DNA from: Oligoflexus sp.
GTDB taxonomy: Bacteria > Bdellovibrionota_B > Oligoflexia > Oligoflexales > Oligoflexaceae
Direction: 5' to 3'
Assembly (NCBI RefSeq): GCF_035712445.1
Contig: NZ_DASTAT010000079.1
Coordinates: 1 to 36,342 of the forward strand
Length of the DNA stretch: 36,342 nucleotides
In this document: in pieces, positions 17,269-25,244 of the stretch
Position numbering within the stretch: the stretch's first letter is position 1
Layout: the number at the start of each line of letters is the position of its first letter
The notes under the pieces: model-generated
The model's input: only the letters and a program-made list of their open reading frames with translations
What the model was told of the DNA's origin: nothing
The model's database searches: none
Made by a program: the position numbers and the translations under genes

Positions 17269-17297
17269 TTGACACAATACGATGTTTGTTCTATCAG
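17269..17297 (+). promoter_or_regulatory. Sigma-70-like promoter for the secreted protein gene
   Basis: A perfect -35 TTGACA (17269-17274), 17 bp, then TATCAG (17292-17297) as -10. It lies ~68 bp upstream of the 17365 start. The rest of the 272-bp gap after the phosphatase gene holds nothing recognised. Confidence 0.5.
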
Positions 17298-17364
17298 CTG
17301 CTGACCAACGGTCATTACGCCTCAGAAACCTATAAACTCAATCATTGGAAAAAGAGGATCGTTC

Positions 17365-18066
17365 ATGAAATCAGTTCTGTTCGCAATCAGCCTCGCGCTC
17401 ACGACTCAGGCCATGGCAGCCGATGAAAGCTACCCTTACACACTCGAATCCGTTCCTTATCGGGACATTGATCAGCGGCTTGTGATCGGGTCGGATGCAA
17501 CAGGAACGCCGGCTCCCCTTCAGGGGCTGTGGTGGATGGATGGCAATCCTCAGGCGGATGAAGTCATGTCCTTTGCCAACGCCGCATTCAAGGACATTGA
17601 ATTCGACGGTCAGGTCGTGGGTCATGAAGCGACGCTGGTGGTCTACGATGAAGGCATCTGGGCCTGGCATGATAGCGACGAAGGTGAGCGGCAGGCACGC
17701 AAAGCTTACAAATGGCGGCTCGTGTATCATCTCGTCTTCAATGCGGACTATACGCATGGCAAGATCGAACCAATTCTCGATCCACCAGAAGGCTTCCGTT
17801 TCGGCATTCGGATTCCACGCAACCCCCTCGCGAACTTCACCATGGATCAGGTGAATCAGGACGAATATGTTCGGGACACCAGGCTTCTGGGTAAATCCAA
17901 CCAGTATCGCTTCCGTCGTATCGTGGACGGCCAGGGAAATCGCCTGCCAACCTATGACAGCTTCGTGAAAACTGTGGAATCTGATGGCGTTCCCAACGCT
18001 CTTTTGCCTCTTTGCACACTCGAAAACACATCACAAGTTCTACCCACTGTCTGTGCGACCAGGTAA
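17365..18066 (+). CDS. Secreted protein of unknown function
   Basis: A 233-residue protein with a Sec signal peptide (MKSVLFAISLALTTQAMA, cleavage before ADES) and AGAGGA upstream. The mature protein is rich in aromatic residues and acidic in its first half (LQGLWWMDGNPQADEV, then GIWAWHDSDEG). Two cysteines near the C-terminus (LCTLE, TVCATR) could form a disulphide. The compact alternation of charged and aromatic residues suggests a beta-rich periplasmic domain. No family was recognised. It has its own promoter-like site upstream and a hairpin downstream, so it is probably monocistronic. Confidence 0.75.
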   Translation: MKSVLFAISLALTTQAMAADESYPYTLESVPYRDIDQRLVIGSDATGTPAPLQGLWWMDGNPQADEVMSFANAAFKDIEFDGQVVGHEATLVVYDEGIWAWHDSDEGERQARKAYKWRLVYHLVFNADYTHGKIEPILDPPEGFRFGIRIPRNPLANFTMDQVNQDEYVRDTRLLGKSNQYRFRRIVDGQGNRLPTYDSFVKTVESDGVPNALLPLCTLENTSQVLPTVCATR

Positions 18067-18081
18067 ACTGAAGCCTCACAG

Positions 18082-18099
18082 CCCCGGCTCTGACCGGGG
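18082..18099 (+). terminator. GC-rich hairpin after the secreted protein gene
   Basis: CCCCGG-CTCTGA-CCGGGG is a perfect 6-bp stem 16 bp after the stop codon. There is no T-tract, so termination is uncertain. Confidence 0.4.
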
Positions 18100-18272
18100 T
18101 CCCTGACAGCCCCTCATACCACAAACCAGCTAAACATCATTTAGTTTGTTCGCAATTAGATTTTTCCCCGCGCTTTATCTGCTATGAGCTGTTATAAATG
18201 AGCCACTATAATGAAAAGCGGCTCCGTTCGCTGTTATTCCCCTGCCTAATCAATAAACTATAGGCTCTGACA

Positions 18273-18812
18273 ATGTCAGCTACTCTCAGGCTACGGATAC
18301 TTTGTCTGCTCACACTGCTCATGTCCTGCGTCACAACAGGGTCGCTTGAGGCCGCAACCAAACCCAGGTGGCCCAACACCTTCAGCCTTGTGAGCCTGGA
18401 CGGCAAAAAAGTTCTGCGCTCCGCTTCCGATTTCAAAGGTCAGCCCTTGCTTGTACAATTCTGGGCCTCGTGGTGCCGCAGCTGCAGTGGAATCAGCAGC
18501 GAACTGGAGCGGGTGGTGCTGTCTCATCAGACCTCTCATGCATCGCGCCTGCAGTTTTTGTCTGTGAGTATCGACGAGACGACAGACGAGGCCCGCGGAA
18601 CTGTGATACAACGCCCATCCACCTTCCTCACACAGCATGCCTATCACGATCACCAGCAGCACCTGCGCACATCACTGAAGGTTGAAAGCGTTCCGACCAT
18701 TGTTCTGATCCATCGGGATGGTACCATCCTTTTACGCAAGGAAGGCCATCTGAGTGCCAGTGAGTATCTCGCCATCAAAGACGCCCTCTCAGGTTTGTCA
18801 TCATCAATCTAA
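18273..18812 (+). CDS. TlpA/ResA-like periplasmic thioredoxin
   Basis: A 179-residue exported thioredoxin-fold protein. The N-terminal hydrophobic segment ends near GSLEAA; an earlier LMSC could be a weak lipobox. The redox motif is FWASWCRSC (Cys68/Cys71), followed after ~70 residues by the cis-proline loop VESVPTIVLIHRDG and a final beta-hairpin, as in TlpA/ResA proteins. These reduce disulphides of cytochrome c apoproteins or copper-site cysteines in the periplasm. The next gene, 18 bp downstream, encodes a cytochrome c/copper protein. A job in reducing or metallating that protein is a reasonable inference. The ribosome site is weak. Confidence 0.8.
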   Translation: MSATLRLRILCLLTLLMSCVTTGSLEAATKPRWPNTFSLVSLDGKKVLRSASDFKGQPLLVQFWASWCRSCSGISSELERVVLSHQTSHASRLQFLSVSIDETTDEARGTVIQRPSTFLTQHAYHDHQQHLRTSLKVESVPTIVLIHRDGTILLRKEGHLSASEYLAIKDALSGLSSSI

Positions 18813-18830
18813 GTTCAAGAGAGTAAAAGC

Positions 18831-20282
18831 ATGAGAATCCTGGCCCTTGTCCCTATCGCTGCCCTGACCGTTTTTTACGCCTGTCTCGACTCGAAAAAGT
18901 CATCAGATCCTGAAACTCCTGCGGGGCCTACGACACCGGGGCTCGTGGACATTCCTGATGCAGCGGGCCTTACTTATCATAAGGACATCAAAGCCATCGT
19001 GGTTTCCAAGTGCACGAGCTGCCACACCGAAGGCGGCCTGGGTGGATTTTCTTTGGAAACCTATGCGCAGCTTACAGCGAAACAAGGTTCGGTTCGCAGC
19101 GCGGTTCTTGGCAAACGTATGCCGCCCTGGATTGCGGATGCTGGTCACCAAACCTATAAGGACGACCTTTCCCTGACACCGACCGAACTGAGCAAGCTCG
19201 TCCAGTGGATCGATCGGGGGGCCCAGGAAGGCCAGGCGGCCGATTACAAGGCGCCTTTGAAAAAGGATAACTTCGCAGCGGATCAGACTTACTCGATCTT
19301 CACCGACGGCGGTTCCTATCTGCCCGATCAGAAACGCTCGGATGACTATCGCTGTTTCATCGTGCCCTTTGAGAATAAACTGGACGCCGTGAATTACGTC
19401 ACAGGCTTTGATGCCATCGCCGGCAATAAAAAAATCGTTCATCACATCGTCGTCTACATGGCCTCGGCGGAGATCCTTCCCTATCTGAACGAACTGGATC
19501 AGGAAGAGCCCGGTCGCGGTTATGAATGCTTCGGTGGAGCGACTCCTGATCGCATCGGTGATCCTGCTGTCCAGGCCGCCTGGGAGAAGAAATATCCCGG
19601 CAGCATTCAGAAGCTGAATGATGAAAACTACTGGCTGGCTCACTGGGCTCCTGGCATGGAAGGCGGCTACAGCTTCCCCGATCAATCGGGCATCATGATT
19701 CCCAAAGGCGGCGCCTTCGTCGTTCAGATGCATTACTATACCAGCGGAGCCAAGGATGAAGTCGATCAGAACTCCACGGTCGCCATCAAAACGGCCAAGG
19801 AGGTTCGTAAGCCCGCGTTCTATTATCCCCTTACCAAGGGAGCCTGGACCCAGAGCCGCACCAATCGTTCGATGGTGATTCCAGCCGGGGAAGAACGCAG
19901 CTTCTCCACCGAACGCACTCTCGGCCAGATTGCGGATTACGGCAAGCGAGTTCTGAAGATCACGACGCCCATTAAGAATCTTGAGGCTCACTCCTCGAAC
20001 CTTCATATGCATGCCTTCGGCAAATCGGGCATTATTCGCCAGGGCCGCGTGGGGCAGGACGCTGAAATTCTCTTGAGCGTCAGCAACTGGGATCTTCACT
20101 GGCAGCGGGATTTCCAATGGGAAACCGCCAAAGTCGTGCCCTTTGCCGACCTTGGTCAGTGGCGCCGCTCTGTGGAATGCACCTACAGCAATTCCAGCGA
20201 GAATGAAGTCTTCGGCGGCTTTGGCAGCTTTGATGAGATGTGCTTTGACTTTGGTTACTTTGCCTTTGACCTTGCCGAATAA
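18831..20282 (+). CDS. Lipoprotein: cytochrome c fused to copper type II monooxygenase
   Basis: A 483-residue exported lipoprotein (lipobox FYAC, Cys18). Residues ~47-130 are a cytochrome c-type domain, with the haem motif CTSCH (61-65) and a likely axial methionine in GKRMPPW (Met97). Residues ~150-480 match copper type II ascorbate-dependent monooxygenases (peptidylglycine/dopamine hydroxylase fold). All six copper ligands of that family have counterparts: the HH pair His204-His205 (KIVHHIVVYM), His301 (VVQMHYY), His392/His394 (LHMHAFGKSG) and Met470 in the signature DEMC. Such enzymes hydroxylate C-H bonds with O2 and external electrons; here the haem domain may supply the electrons. The substrate is unknown. 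It is downstream of the TlpA-like gene and probably in its operon. Confidence 0.87.
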   Translation: MRILALVPIAALTVFYACLDSKKSSDPETPAGPTTPGLVDIPDAAGLTYHKDIKAIVVSKCTSCHTEGGLGGFSLETYAQLTAKQGSVRSAVLGKRMPPWIADAGHQTYKDDLSLTPTELSKLVQWIDRGAQEGQAADYKAPLKKDNFAADQTYSIFTDGGSYLPDQKRSDDYRCFIVPFENKLDAVNYVTGFDAIAGNKKIVHHIVVYMASAEILPYLNELDQEEPGRGYECFGGATPDRIGDPAVQAAWEKKYPGSIQKLNDENYWLAHWAPGMEGGYSFPDQSGIMIPKGGAFVVQMHYYTSGAKDEVDQNSTVAIKTAKEVRKPAFYYPLTKGAWTQSRTNRSMVIPAGEERSFSTERTLGQIADYGKRVLKITTPIKNLEAHSSNLHMHAFGKSGIIRQGRVGQDAEILLSVSNWDLHWQRDFQWETAKVVPFADLGQWRRSVECTYSNSSENEVFGGFGSFDEMCFDFGYFAFDLAE

Positions 20283-20300
20283 CACGAGGAGACGCGCGGC

Positions 20301-20798
20301 ATGCCCTCACTTCACATCATTTGTGGTCCCGTGGCCAGCGGCAAGACCACCTATGCCCGCCAGCTGGCACAAGAGAAGCTTGCCGTGCTTTTGAGCCTGG
20401 ATGAAGCCATGCTCAAGCTCTATGGAGTCATAGACGGACGCGAGGCTTTCCTGGCCAAACAGGATCTCTGTCGCAGGTATCTGCTGGACCTTGCGGCCGA
20501 TAGTCTTCGGAACAAGGTGCCGGTGGTTCTCGACTGGGGATTTTGGAAGCATCAGGACCGCCTGGCCCTGGTCGCGCGCTTTGCCCAGTATGGGTGTCCG
20601 ATTGAAATGATTTATCTGAAGACTGAGGCCGAACTGCGCTGGCAACGATTGACCATGAGAAATCAGAACCCCGGAGACGACAACCACATCATCGAGAGGC
20701 GGGACTTTGAGTTCTTTAATAGCCTCTTTGAAGTGCCTCGTGCCGCGGACTATCCAGGGGTCAACTTTCATCTCGTTGAAACGGTGGACGGTCCCTAA
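20301..20798 (+). CDS. Small P-loop kinase-like ATPase (AAA_33 type)
   Basis: A 165-residue cytoplasmic protein. The Walker A motif is GPVASGKTT (Gly9-Thr17). Downstream features of zeta-toxin/polynucleotide-kinase-like proteins follow: LSLDEAM after beta-2, VVLDWGFWKHQDR as a Walker-B-like strand, and a lid region with RWQRLTMRN. Family members phosphorylate nucleic acid ends, sugars, antibiotics or other small molecules; the substrate cannot be read from sequence. GAGGAGA is upstream of the ATG, and the gene is 18 bp after the monooxygenase, so it is probably the last gene of that operon. Its stop overlaps the convergent antiporter stop by 4 bp. Confidence 0.8.
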   Translation: MPSLHIICGPVASGKTTYARQLAQEKLAVLLSLDEAMLKLYGVIDGREAFLAKQDLCRRYLLDLAADSLRNKVPVVLDWGFWKHQDRLALVARFAQYGCPIEMIYLKTEAELRWQRLTMRNQNPGDDNHIIERRDFEFFNSLFEVPRAADYPGVNFHLVETVDGP

Positions 20799-21898
20799 GG
20801 CAAATTATAAAAAGCCACAGCAAGAATTATATAAACGCCGAGCATCATCACGCCCTCCAGCCAGTTGCTTTCCCCGTCCTGGCAGACAAAGGCCAGGATC
20901 AGCATGGAAATGACAACGGACAGGACCTCCAGCAACGTGAAGTGGAGGTCCAAGGGATGCGAGGGATTGATCAAGAGACTGGAAAAAAGCAGAACAGGCG
21001 CCACGAAGAGCGCGATCTGTATGCTGCTGCCGACCGTGATCATGAGCGAGACATCGAGTTTATTTTTGATCGCCATCAGCACCGACGATGAGTGTTCGGC
21101 CGCGTTACCCACGACCGCAACGACAAAGACCCCGATGAAGACGGGGTTCATCCCAAAGGATGTCGCCGCATCCTGCGCGGACCCGACGAAGATTTCACTG
21201 ACATAGGCAATTCCCGCGGTGGCCAAGGCCAGCATGATCAAAGCGTCTCGACGGCTGTTCACTTTTCCGGGGGCTGCTTTTTTTTCGTGCGCCTGGACAT
21301 GATTGAAAATGCTTTTATGGGTGTGCAGAAGAAAAAGGAGATTCAGGGCATACACGATCAGAAGTATGACGGAGATTTCTTCGCTGACATGAACGACCCG
21401 TGCAGCGCGTCCGGGTGTGCCGCTCGCAATCGTGTAATAGGCCGCAGGGATCACGAGGGAAACAGCCGCCAGGGCCAGGAGCGTCGCACCTGTTGAGGCA
21501 GCGGTGCGATTGAACTTCTGCGTATGATGCCGGATACCACCCGCAACGAAAGACATGCCCAACACAAAAAGAACGTTGCCGACGATGGATCCTGTAATGG
21601 AAGCCTTCACCAGCGGATACATAACGGGGCCTTCACGAATCGCGACAAGTCCGATGATGAGTTCCGCCGCGTTGCCGAGCGAACCATTTAAAAATCCGCC
21701 GAGCCCCGGGCCCATGGTTTCCGTCAGATCTTCCGTGGCACTCCCCAGAAGACCGGCCAGCGGTATCACGGCAAGGCCCGACGAAAGAAAACGCCAGGCC
21801 GCTGTCGTCTCACGCATCTCACAAAACATGGCTATGGGAATCATCACGAGTAAAAAACTCAGCGGGGTTTCCGCGAGTATCTTTTTAAGAAATTTCAT
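20795..21898 (-). CDS. Calcium/proton antiporter (CaCA/CAX family)
   Basis: A 367-residue inner-membrane protein with about eleven hydrophobic helices. The two CaCA alpha-repeats are clear: GNAAELIIG (Glu79) in the first half and VVGNAAEHSSSVLMAIKNK in the second. These give the paired acidic residues that bind Ca2+. An acidic/His-containing loop (HTHKSIFNHVQAHEKK) separates the halves. It would export Ca2+ in exchange for H+. I place the start at the ATG at 21898 (GCGAGG upstream); the longer reading from 21991 adds 31 non-hydrophobic residues unlike the family. Confidence 0.9.
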   Translation of the reverse strand: MKFLKKILAETPLSFLLVMIPIAMFCEMRETTAAWRFLSSGLAVIPLAGLLGSATEDLTETMGPGLGGFLNGSLGNAAELIIGLVAIREGPVMYPLVKASITGSIVGNVLFVLGMSFVAGGIRHHTQKFNRTAASTGATLLALAAVSLVIPAAYYTIASGTPGRAARVVHVSEEISVILLIVYALNLLFLLHTHKSIFNHVQAHEKKAAPGKVNSRRDALIMLALATAGIAYVSEIFVGSAQDAATSFGMNPVFIGVFVVAVVGNAAEHSSSVLMAIKNKLDVSLMITVGSSIQIALFVAPVLLFSSLLINPSHPLDLHFTLLEVLSVVISMLILAFVCQDGESNWLEGVMMLGVYIILAVAFYNLP

Positions 21899-22002
21899 CA
21901 GCCTCGCCACCAGCAATTCATGAAAACCTGCAGATTTTACTTTGCAAATCTCATGCCGCAAAACTGCGGAGCCCCTGGTACATTCATGCAAGGCAGATAG
22001 CT

Positions 22003-22749
22003 TTAGTATCCGAGCGGACAGTCGTAACCCAGGCGACCTTCCAGATTGAAGTAAAACGCGACTTCAATATTGGATCGCTCGGTATCAGGTTCTTCGGCCA
22101 GAGGTTTGTAACGCCAGTATTGAAGAGCGACGCGAGCCTCGCGATCGAACTCACGTTCCGGTTTGGAGTCAATGACCTTTATATTTTCAGGAATACCCTC
22201 TGCATTCACATCGAACTGCAGTCGAACCACACCCATGGTGCCTTTGATCGCAGCCTCTTTGGGGAATCTGGGGGTGACCTGCTTGATGGAACGAGTCTTC
22301 TTTCGCGCTGTGGCCGGACGCGGCATCCGTTCCTGGGCCCGGGTGCTGGCTACTTTCTCGGCATGGGCTTTCTGCAGGATGATCATGCGCGTTCGGGCAT
22401 CGTCGGTATAAACAAAATCAACGAAGCACTGACCTGCTTTGCCCGGCTGAAACTTCCAGGCCCGCAAGGATTCCTCCGAGAGTTCCTTGAATTCCGCATG
22501 GGAAAGGTCCAAGGCCTCCACTGCGGTCACCTGACCCTTGTCATCGAAATCGCAGCGGTAAAGATGCGTGACACACTGCTTGTCAGCGATGCCTTCGCGT
22601 TCACCTTCGGTAAGGTCAACCCAGGCCGTGGACTTCACGGCCACTTCTGGTTCATCCATCGAATAAAGAAGAGGTTTCGTCGCGCAGGCTCCGGTCAGGA
22701 GCAGCATCAGGGCGGCGAAGCTTATCTGAAATTTTGCAGCGTGCATCAT
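22003..22749 (-). CDS. Lipoprotein with TonB C-terminal-like domains
   Basis: A 248-residue predicted lipoprotein (MLLLTGAC, Cys22). The last ~85 residues match a TonB C-terminal domain: PRFPKEAAIKGTMGVVRLQF, then DREARVALQYWRYKP. An earlier segment (CDFDDKGQVTAVEALDLS, then EESLRAWKFQPGKAGQC) looks like a second, shorter copy. Real TonB has an N-terminal membrane helix and a proline-rich spacer; both are missing here, with a short basic linker (RPATARKKTRS) between the two halves. An envelope protein that binds TonB-box-like peptides or peptidoglycan is more likely than an energy transducer. AAGGG precedes the ATG pair. Confidence 0.75.
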   Translation of the reverse strand: MMHAAKFQISFAALMLLLTGACATKPLLYSMDEPEVAVKSTAWVDLTEGEREGIADKQCVTHLYRCDFDDKGQVTAVEALDLSHAEFKELSEESLRAWKFQPGKAGQCFVDFVYTDDARTRMIILQKAHAEKVASTRAQERMPRPATARKKTRSIKQVTPRFPKEAAIKGTMGVVRLQFDVNAEGIPENIKVIDSKPEREFDREARVALQYWRYKPLAEEPDTERSNIEVAFYFNLEGRLGYDCPLGY

Positions 22750-22770
22750 GATTTCACCCTTTCGAAAGCA

Positions 22771-22790
22771 GGCCAGGGAAGGCCAGGGAA
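22771..22790. repeat. Two-copy 10-bp repeat
   Basis: GGCCAGGGAA occurs twice head to tail, in the leader region of the TonB-like lipoprotein gene. Short and possibly incidental. Confidence 0.4.
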
Positions 22791-22807
22791 GGGCGAACTT
22801 AATGGAT

Positions 22808-22837
22808 CCTCACTCCGGGTGCGAGCCCGGAATGAGG
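22808..22837 (-). terminator. 12-bp hairpin downstream of dabA
   Basis: CCTCACTCCGGG (22808-22819), 6 bp, CCCGGAATGAGG (22826-22837) form a 12-bp stem with one mismatch. It begins 20 bp after the dabA stop on the minus strand. There is no T-run. It is probably the 3' end or a stabilising structure of the dabBA message. Confidence 0.5.
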
Positions 22838-22856
22838 CGGTACGAAATTTTCGTTC

Positions 22857-25244
22857 TCAGAAAGCCAGCCAGCCCCCGCGCGGCAGACGCCGCATCCGAC
22901 TCCCGCCAGCATCCAGACTGATCAGGCTGATCCATTCTCCCTCAACCAGCTGGCGCACGGCGGGATGTTTGTTCAAGACCGCTTCCATGGCCTCAGGTTT
23001 TGCATAGATAAAGGCCTGAAGGCGCAGCGGTTCATGCTGCAGATCCGTTCCATTATGAACGGATTGCCAGGGAAGACCCTGCCGCAGCTGATAGCTCGTC
23101 CCTTCCAGAACACCGAAGGACCCGACCAGATTATGCAGGGTCTTGCTGCCGCTGCCCAGAGTCTCGGGCGCGACACTGGATGCGAAGTACTGCATGTTGA
23201 TGCCATGAGCCACAACCAGAGGCGCGATCAGAATCAGTTCGAGCGTGGCCCCATCGGTATCGGCAGCGGGATCGTAGTGATGCAGGAAAGCCCGTCCTTC
23301 CAAATCCAGATTCCGGGTCAAAGTCCGCGGCGCCGCGATGAAGTAAACATTTCCGGCAAGGCCCCATTCAGGACGAATTTCACTCCAGTCGCTCGCACGC
23401 TTTTGTGCTTCCTGCAGAGGATCACCTGCACGATTCTCGCGGAGGGCGCGCTCGGCGACGTAAGCTTGTGCGGCCTGTTCAAGCCATGTTTTCAGCTCGG
23501 GAATGCCGGGATCATCCGTAAGGAAATGCAGAGTCCCACTGCAGGTTTCATGAAGCATCGGCACAAAGAGTGTGGTATCGGGAATCGCATCCGGCGTTCC
23601 GGCTAGGACTGCTCTTACATCGGAATCGTTAAGAATCTGACAGGCCGCGAGCGCATTGATATCCCCGCGGTGACCACCGCAGGCTCCGCAGCCCAAGGCC
23701 GAGCCATAGGGGTTATTCTGTGTCGAGGATCCGTGTCCGCAAAGGAAAACATAGGGAGCCAGTCGACCGCGCAGGCCCGTGTGCTTAAGAAAGTTTCGCG
23801 CGATCTGAAGGCGATCTTCCAGAGGCAGCTGCTGAGAGTCCTTGTTTTTCAGCTCCAAACGCCGTGGACCTTCCGGCCGTGGAGTTTGCCGTTGAAGGCT
23901 CCGACGGATAAGACGCGGTGCATCCAGGACACCCAGGGCTTCCACATAGCTGAAGCAGGTGTTGAGATGCCGGCTTAGAAGATGGGGCAGAAAGCGCGTG
24001 GGACTTTGATGCTGTTTTTTATGCTCAGCCTGGACTGAAGCGCTCAAAAGGATGGGACAACGATCCGTCCATTCCCCGGCTTCATTCGCGGCCGCGACAG
24101 GTGCCGCGAAAAATCCGGCGAAACCCAGGGTTTCGATGCTCTCGCTCTGCTTTTCAAGATGCCGACGCAGTGGCTCCGAGCGGGCGTCGATGCAAAAGAG
24201 GAATTGATACTCGGGCGCCGCAACATGTCCTGGCGCCTGGGGCGCCGCAGCATGTCCTGGCGCCTGGGGCGGCGTTGCATGTCCTGGCGCCAGAGGCGGC
24301 GTTGCATGTCCTGGCGCCAGAGGCGGCAGAGCGTCGACCAGCTGCCGGCGCAGGCTTTCCTCATAAGCCTGAAGCCAGATATCCCGTTGGATAAGATCGA
24401 TCTTCCATGTGCTATCCTGAATATTCCAAAGCGCGTCTTTCGCCGGGCGCTCGGGTTTTTTATTCACCCAGACGCTCCATTCCAGAAGAGCCCGGGCCAG
24501 GAACACCTGCTCGGCAATATTCCCTTTCTGGGCCTCAGCCTGCTGCTCGCGATCCAGAAAGCGGGCATAGGCGAACCAGCCTGAAACCGATTGGATGATT
24601 CTTTCACTCAACGCCGTGAGGCTCTCTTCATCATCCGTCCAGGCGCGGTAAAGCGCATTCGCAAAGGACCAGGCATCCTCCGCTTTCATGCGCGCCAGCG
24701 ACTGGCGAATAAAGCCAAGACCTTTGATATCCCAGCTGCGGTCCTGAGCGGCTGTCGTCAGCCAGATCTCAAGATACTGCTGCGGATTTTGAAAGCCCCA
24801 GGCCGCATGCGACTGATCGAAGATGGTGGCGCTGAACTGAGCCACGGCTTCATCCAGCTCCGACCGGATGGGTTCCAAAAGGGCTTCGCTCGGCAAGAGA
24901 AAACCAGGGGATTTCGGCTGTTTTCTGCCTTCCTCCAGAGCCTGCAGAAGAGCCGCGACGGTAAGGGCTCCATCAAAGTCAGGGGTGTGCTCCAGAACTT
25001 TTGTCAGATCCCGCGTGGTCACGCGCCCCTTCTGATAGGCCTCGCGGAAAAAATTCCAGTCGGGATAAATATCGCGGCCCAGCTGACGTTTCTGTTGAAA
25101 AGCGACATCCAGAATCGGGGCATCCGTCGAACCTTGAAAAGGATTCACGGCGACGAAGCGTTCCAGAGTCCAAAGCGGGGTCTGGCGTTGACAGATTTTC
25201 CGAACCTCGGCGGCAACGTTGGGAAGCACATCCAGTTCAAACAT
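22857..25244 (-). CDS. dabA: Inorganic carbon transporter subunit DabA (DUF2309)
   Basis: A 795-residue member of the DabA family, the carbonic-anhydrase-like subunit of the DAB complex that drives CO2 into bicarbonate and traps it in the cell. The zinc-site residues are all here: Cys351 and Asp353 (FLFCIDARSEPLRRHLE), His504 (LCGHGSSTQNNP) and Cys519 (GSALGCGACGGHRGD). The family's C-terminal motif around VVAHGINMQYFASS is also present. Immediately before the zinc motif, residues ~307-343 are four copies of a nine-residue repeat (PPLAPGHAT-like) not expected in the family. It starts 8 bp inside the end of dabB, with AAAGG upstream, so the two are translationally coupled. The mature protein is cytoplasmic, docked on membrane-bound DabB. 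Confidence 0.93.
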   Translation of the reverse strand: MFELDVLPNVAAEVRKICQRQTPLWTLERFVAVNPFQGSTDAPILDVAFQQKRQLGRDIYPDWNFFREAYQKGRVTTRDLTKVLEHTPDFDGALTVAALLQALEEGRKQPKSPGFLLPSEALLEPIRSELDEAVAQFSATIFDQSHAAWGFQNPQQYLEIWLTTAAQDRSWDIKGLGFIRQSLARMKAEDAWSFANALYRAWTDDEESLTALSERIIQSVSGWFAYARFLDREQQAEAQKGNIAEQVFLARALLEWSVWVNKKPERPAKDALWNIQDSTWKIDLIQRDIWLQAYEESLRRQLVDALPPLAPGHATPPLAPGHATPPQAPGHAAAPQAPGHVAAPEYQFLFCIDARSEPLRRHLEKQSESIETLGFAGFFAAPVAAANEAGEWTDRCPILLSASVQAEHKKQHQSPTRFLPHLLSRHLNTCFSYVEALGVLDAPRLIRRSLQRQTPRPEGPRRLELKNKDSQQLPLEDRLQIARNFLKHTGLRGRLAPYVFLCGHGSSTQNNPYGSALGCGACGGHRGDINALAACQILNDSDVRAVLAGTPDAIPDTTLFVPMLHETCSGTLHFLTDDPGIPELKTWLEQAAQAYVAERALRENRAGDPLQEAQKRASDWSEIRPEWGLAGNVYFIAAPRTLTRNLDLEGRAFLHHYDPAADTDGATLELILIAPLVVAHGINMQYFASSVAPETLGSGSKTLHNLVGSFGVLEGTSYQLRQGLPWQSVHNGTDLQHEPLRLQAFIYAKPEAMEAVLNKHPAVRQLVEGEWISLISLDAGGSRMRRLPRGGWLAF
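24224..24331 (-). repeat. Coding minisatellite in dabA, 4 x 27 bp
   Basis: Four 27-bp units run head to tail at 24224, 24251, 24278 and 24305. Each contains CATGTCCTGGCGCC on the plus strand. The unit length is a multiple of three, so it adds nine residues per copy (PPLAPGHAT, PPLAPGHAT, PPQAPGHAA, APQAPGHVA) without breaking the frame. The adjacent units at 24251 and 24278 and at 24278 and 24305 differ at only a few positions, which indicates recent expansion. Confidence 0.9.

Noticed and set aside
18903..20285. A 460-codon minus-strand open frame opposite the copper monooxygenase gene
   Set aside because: Shadow frame: it has no domain signature, and the plus strand has haem and copper motifs and a signal peptide.
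24101..24584. Plus-strand repeat-containing frames opposite the dabA minisatellite
   Set aside because: They arise from the 27-bp units read on the wrong strand; the dabA frame carries the family motifs on both sides.
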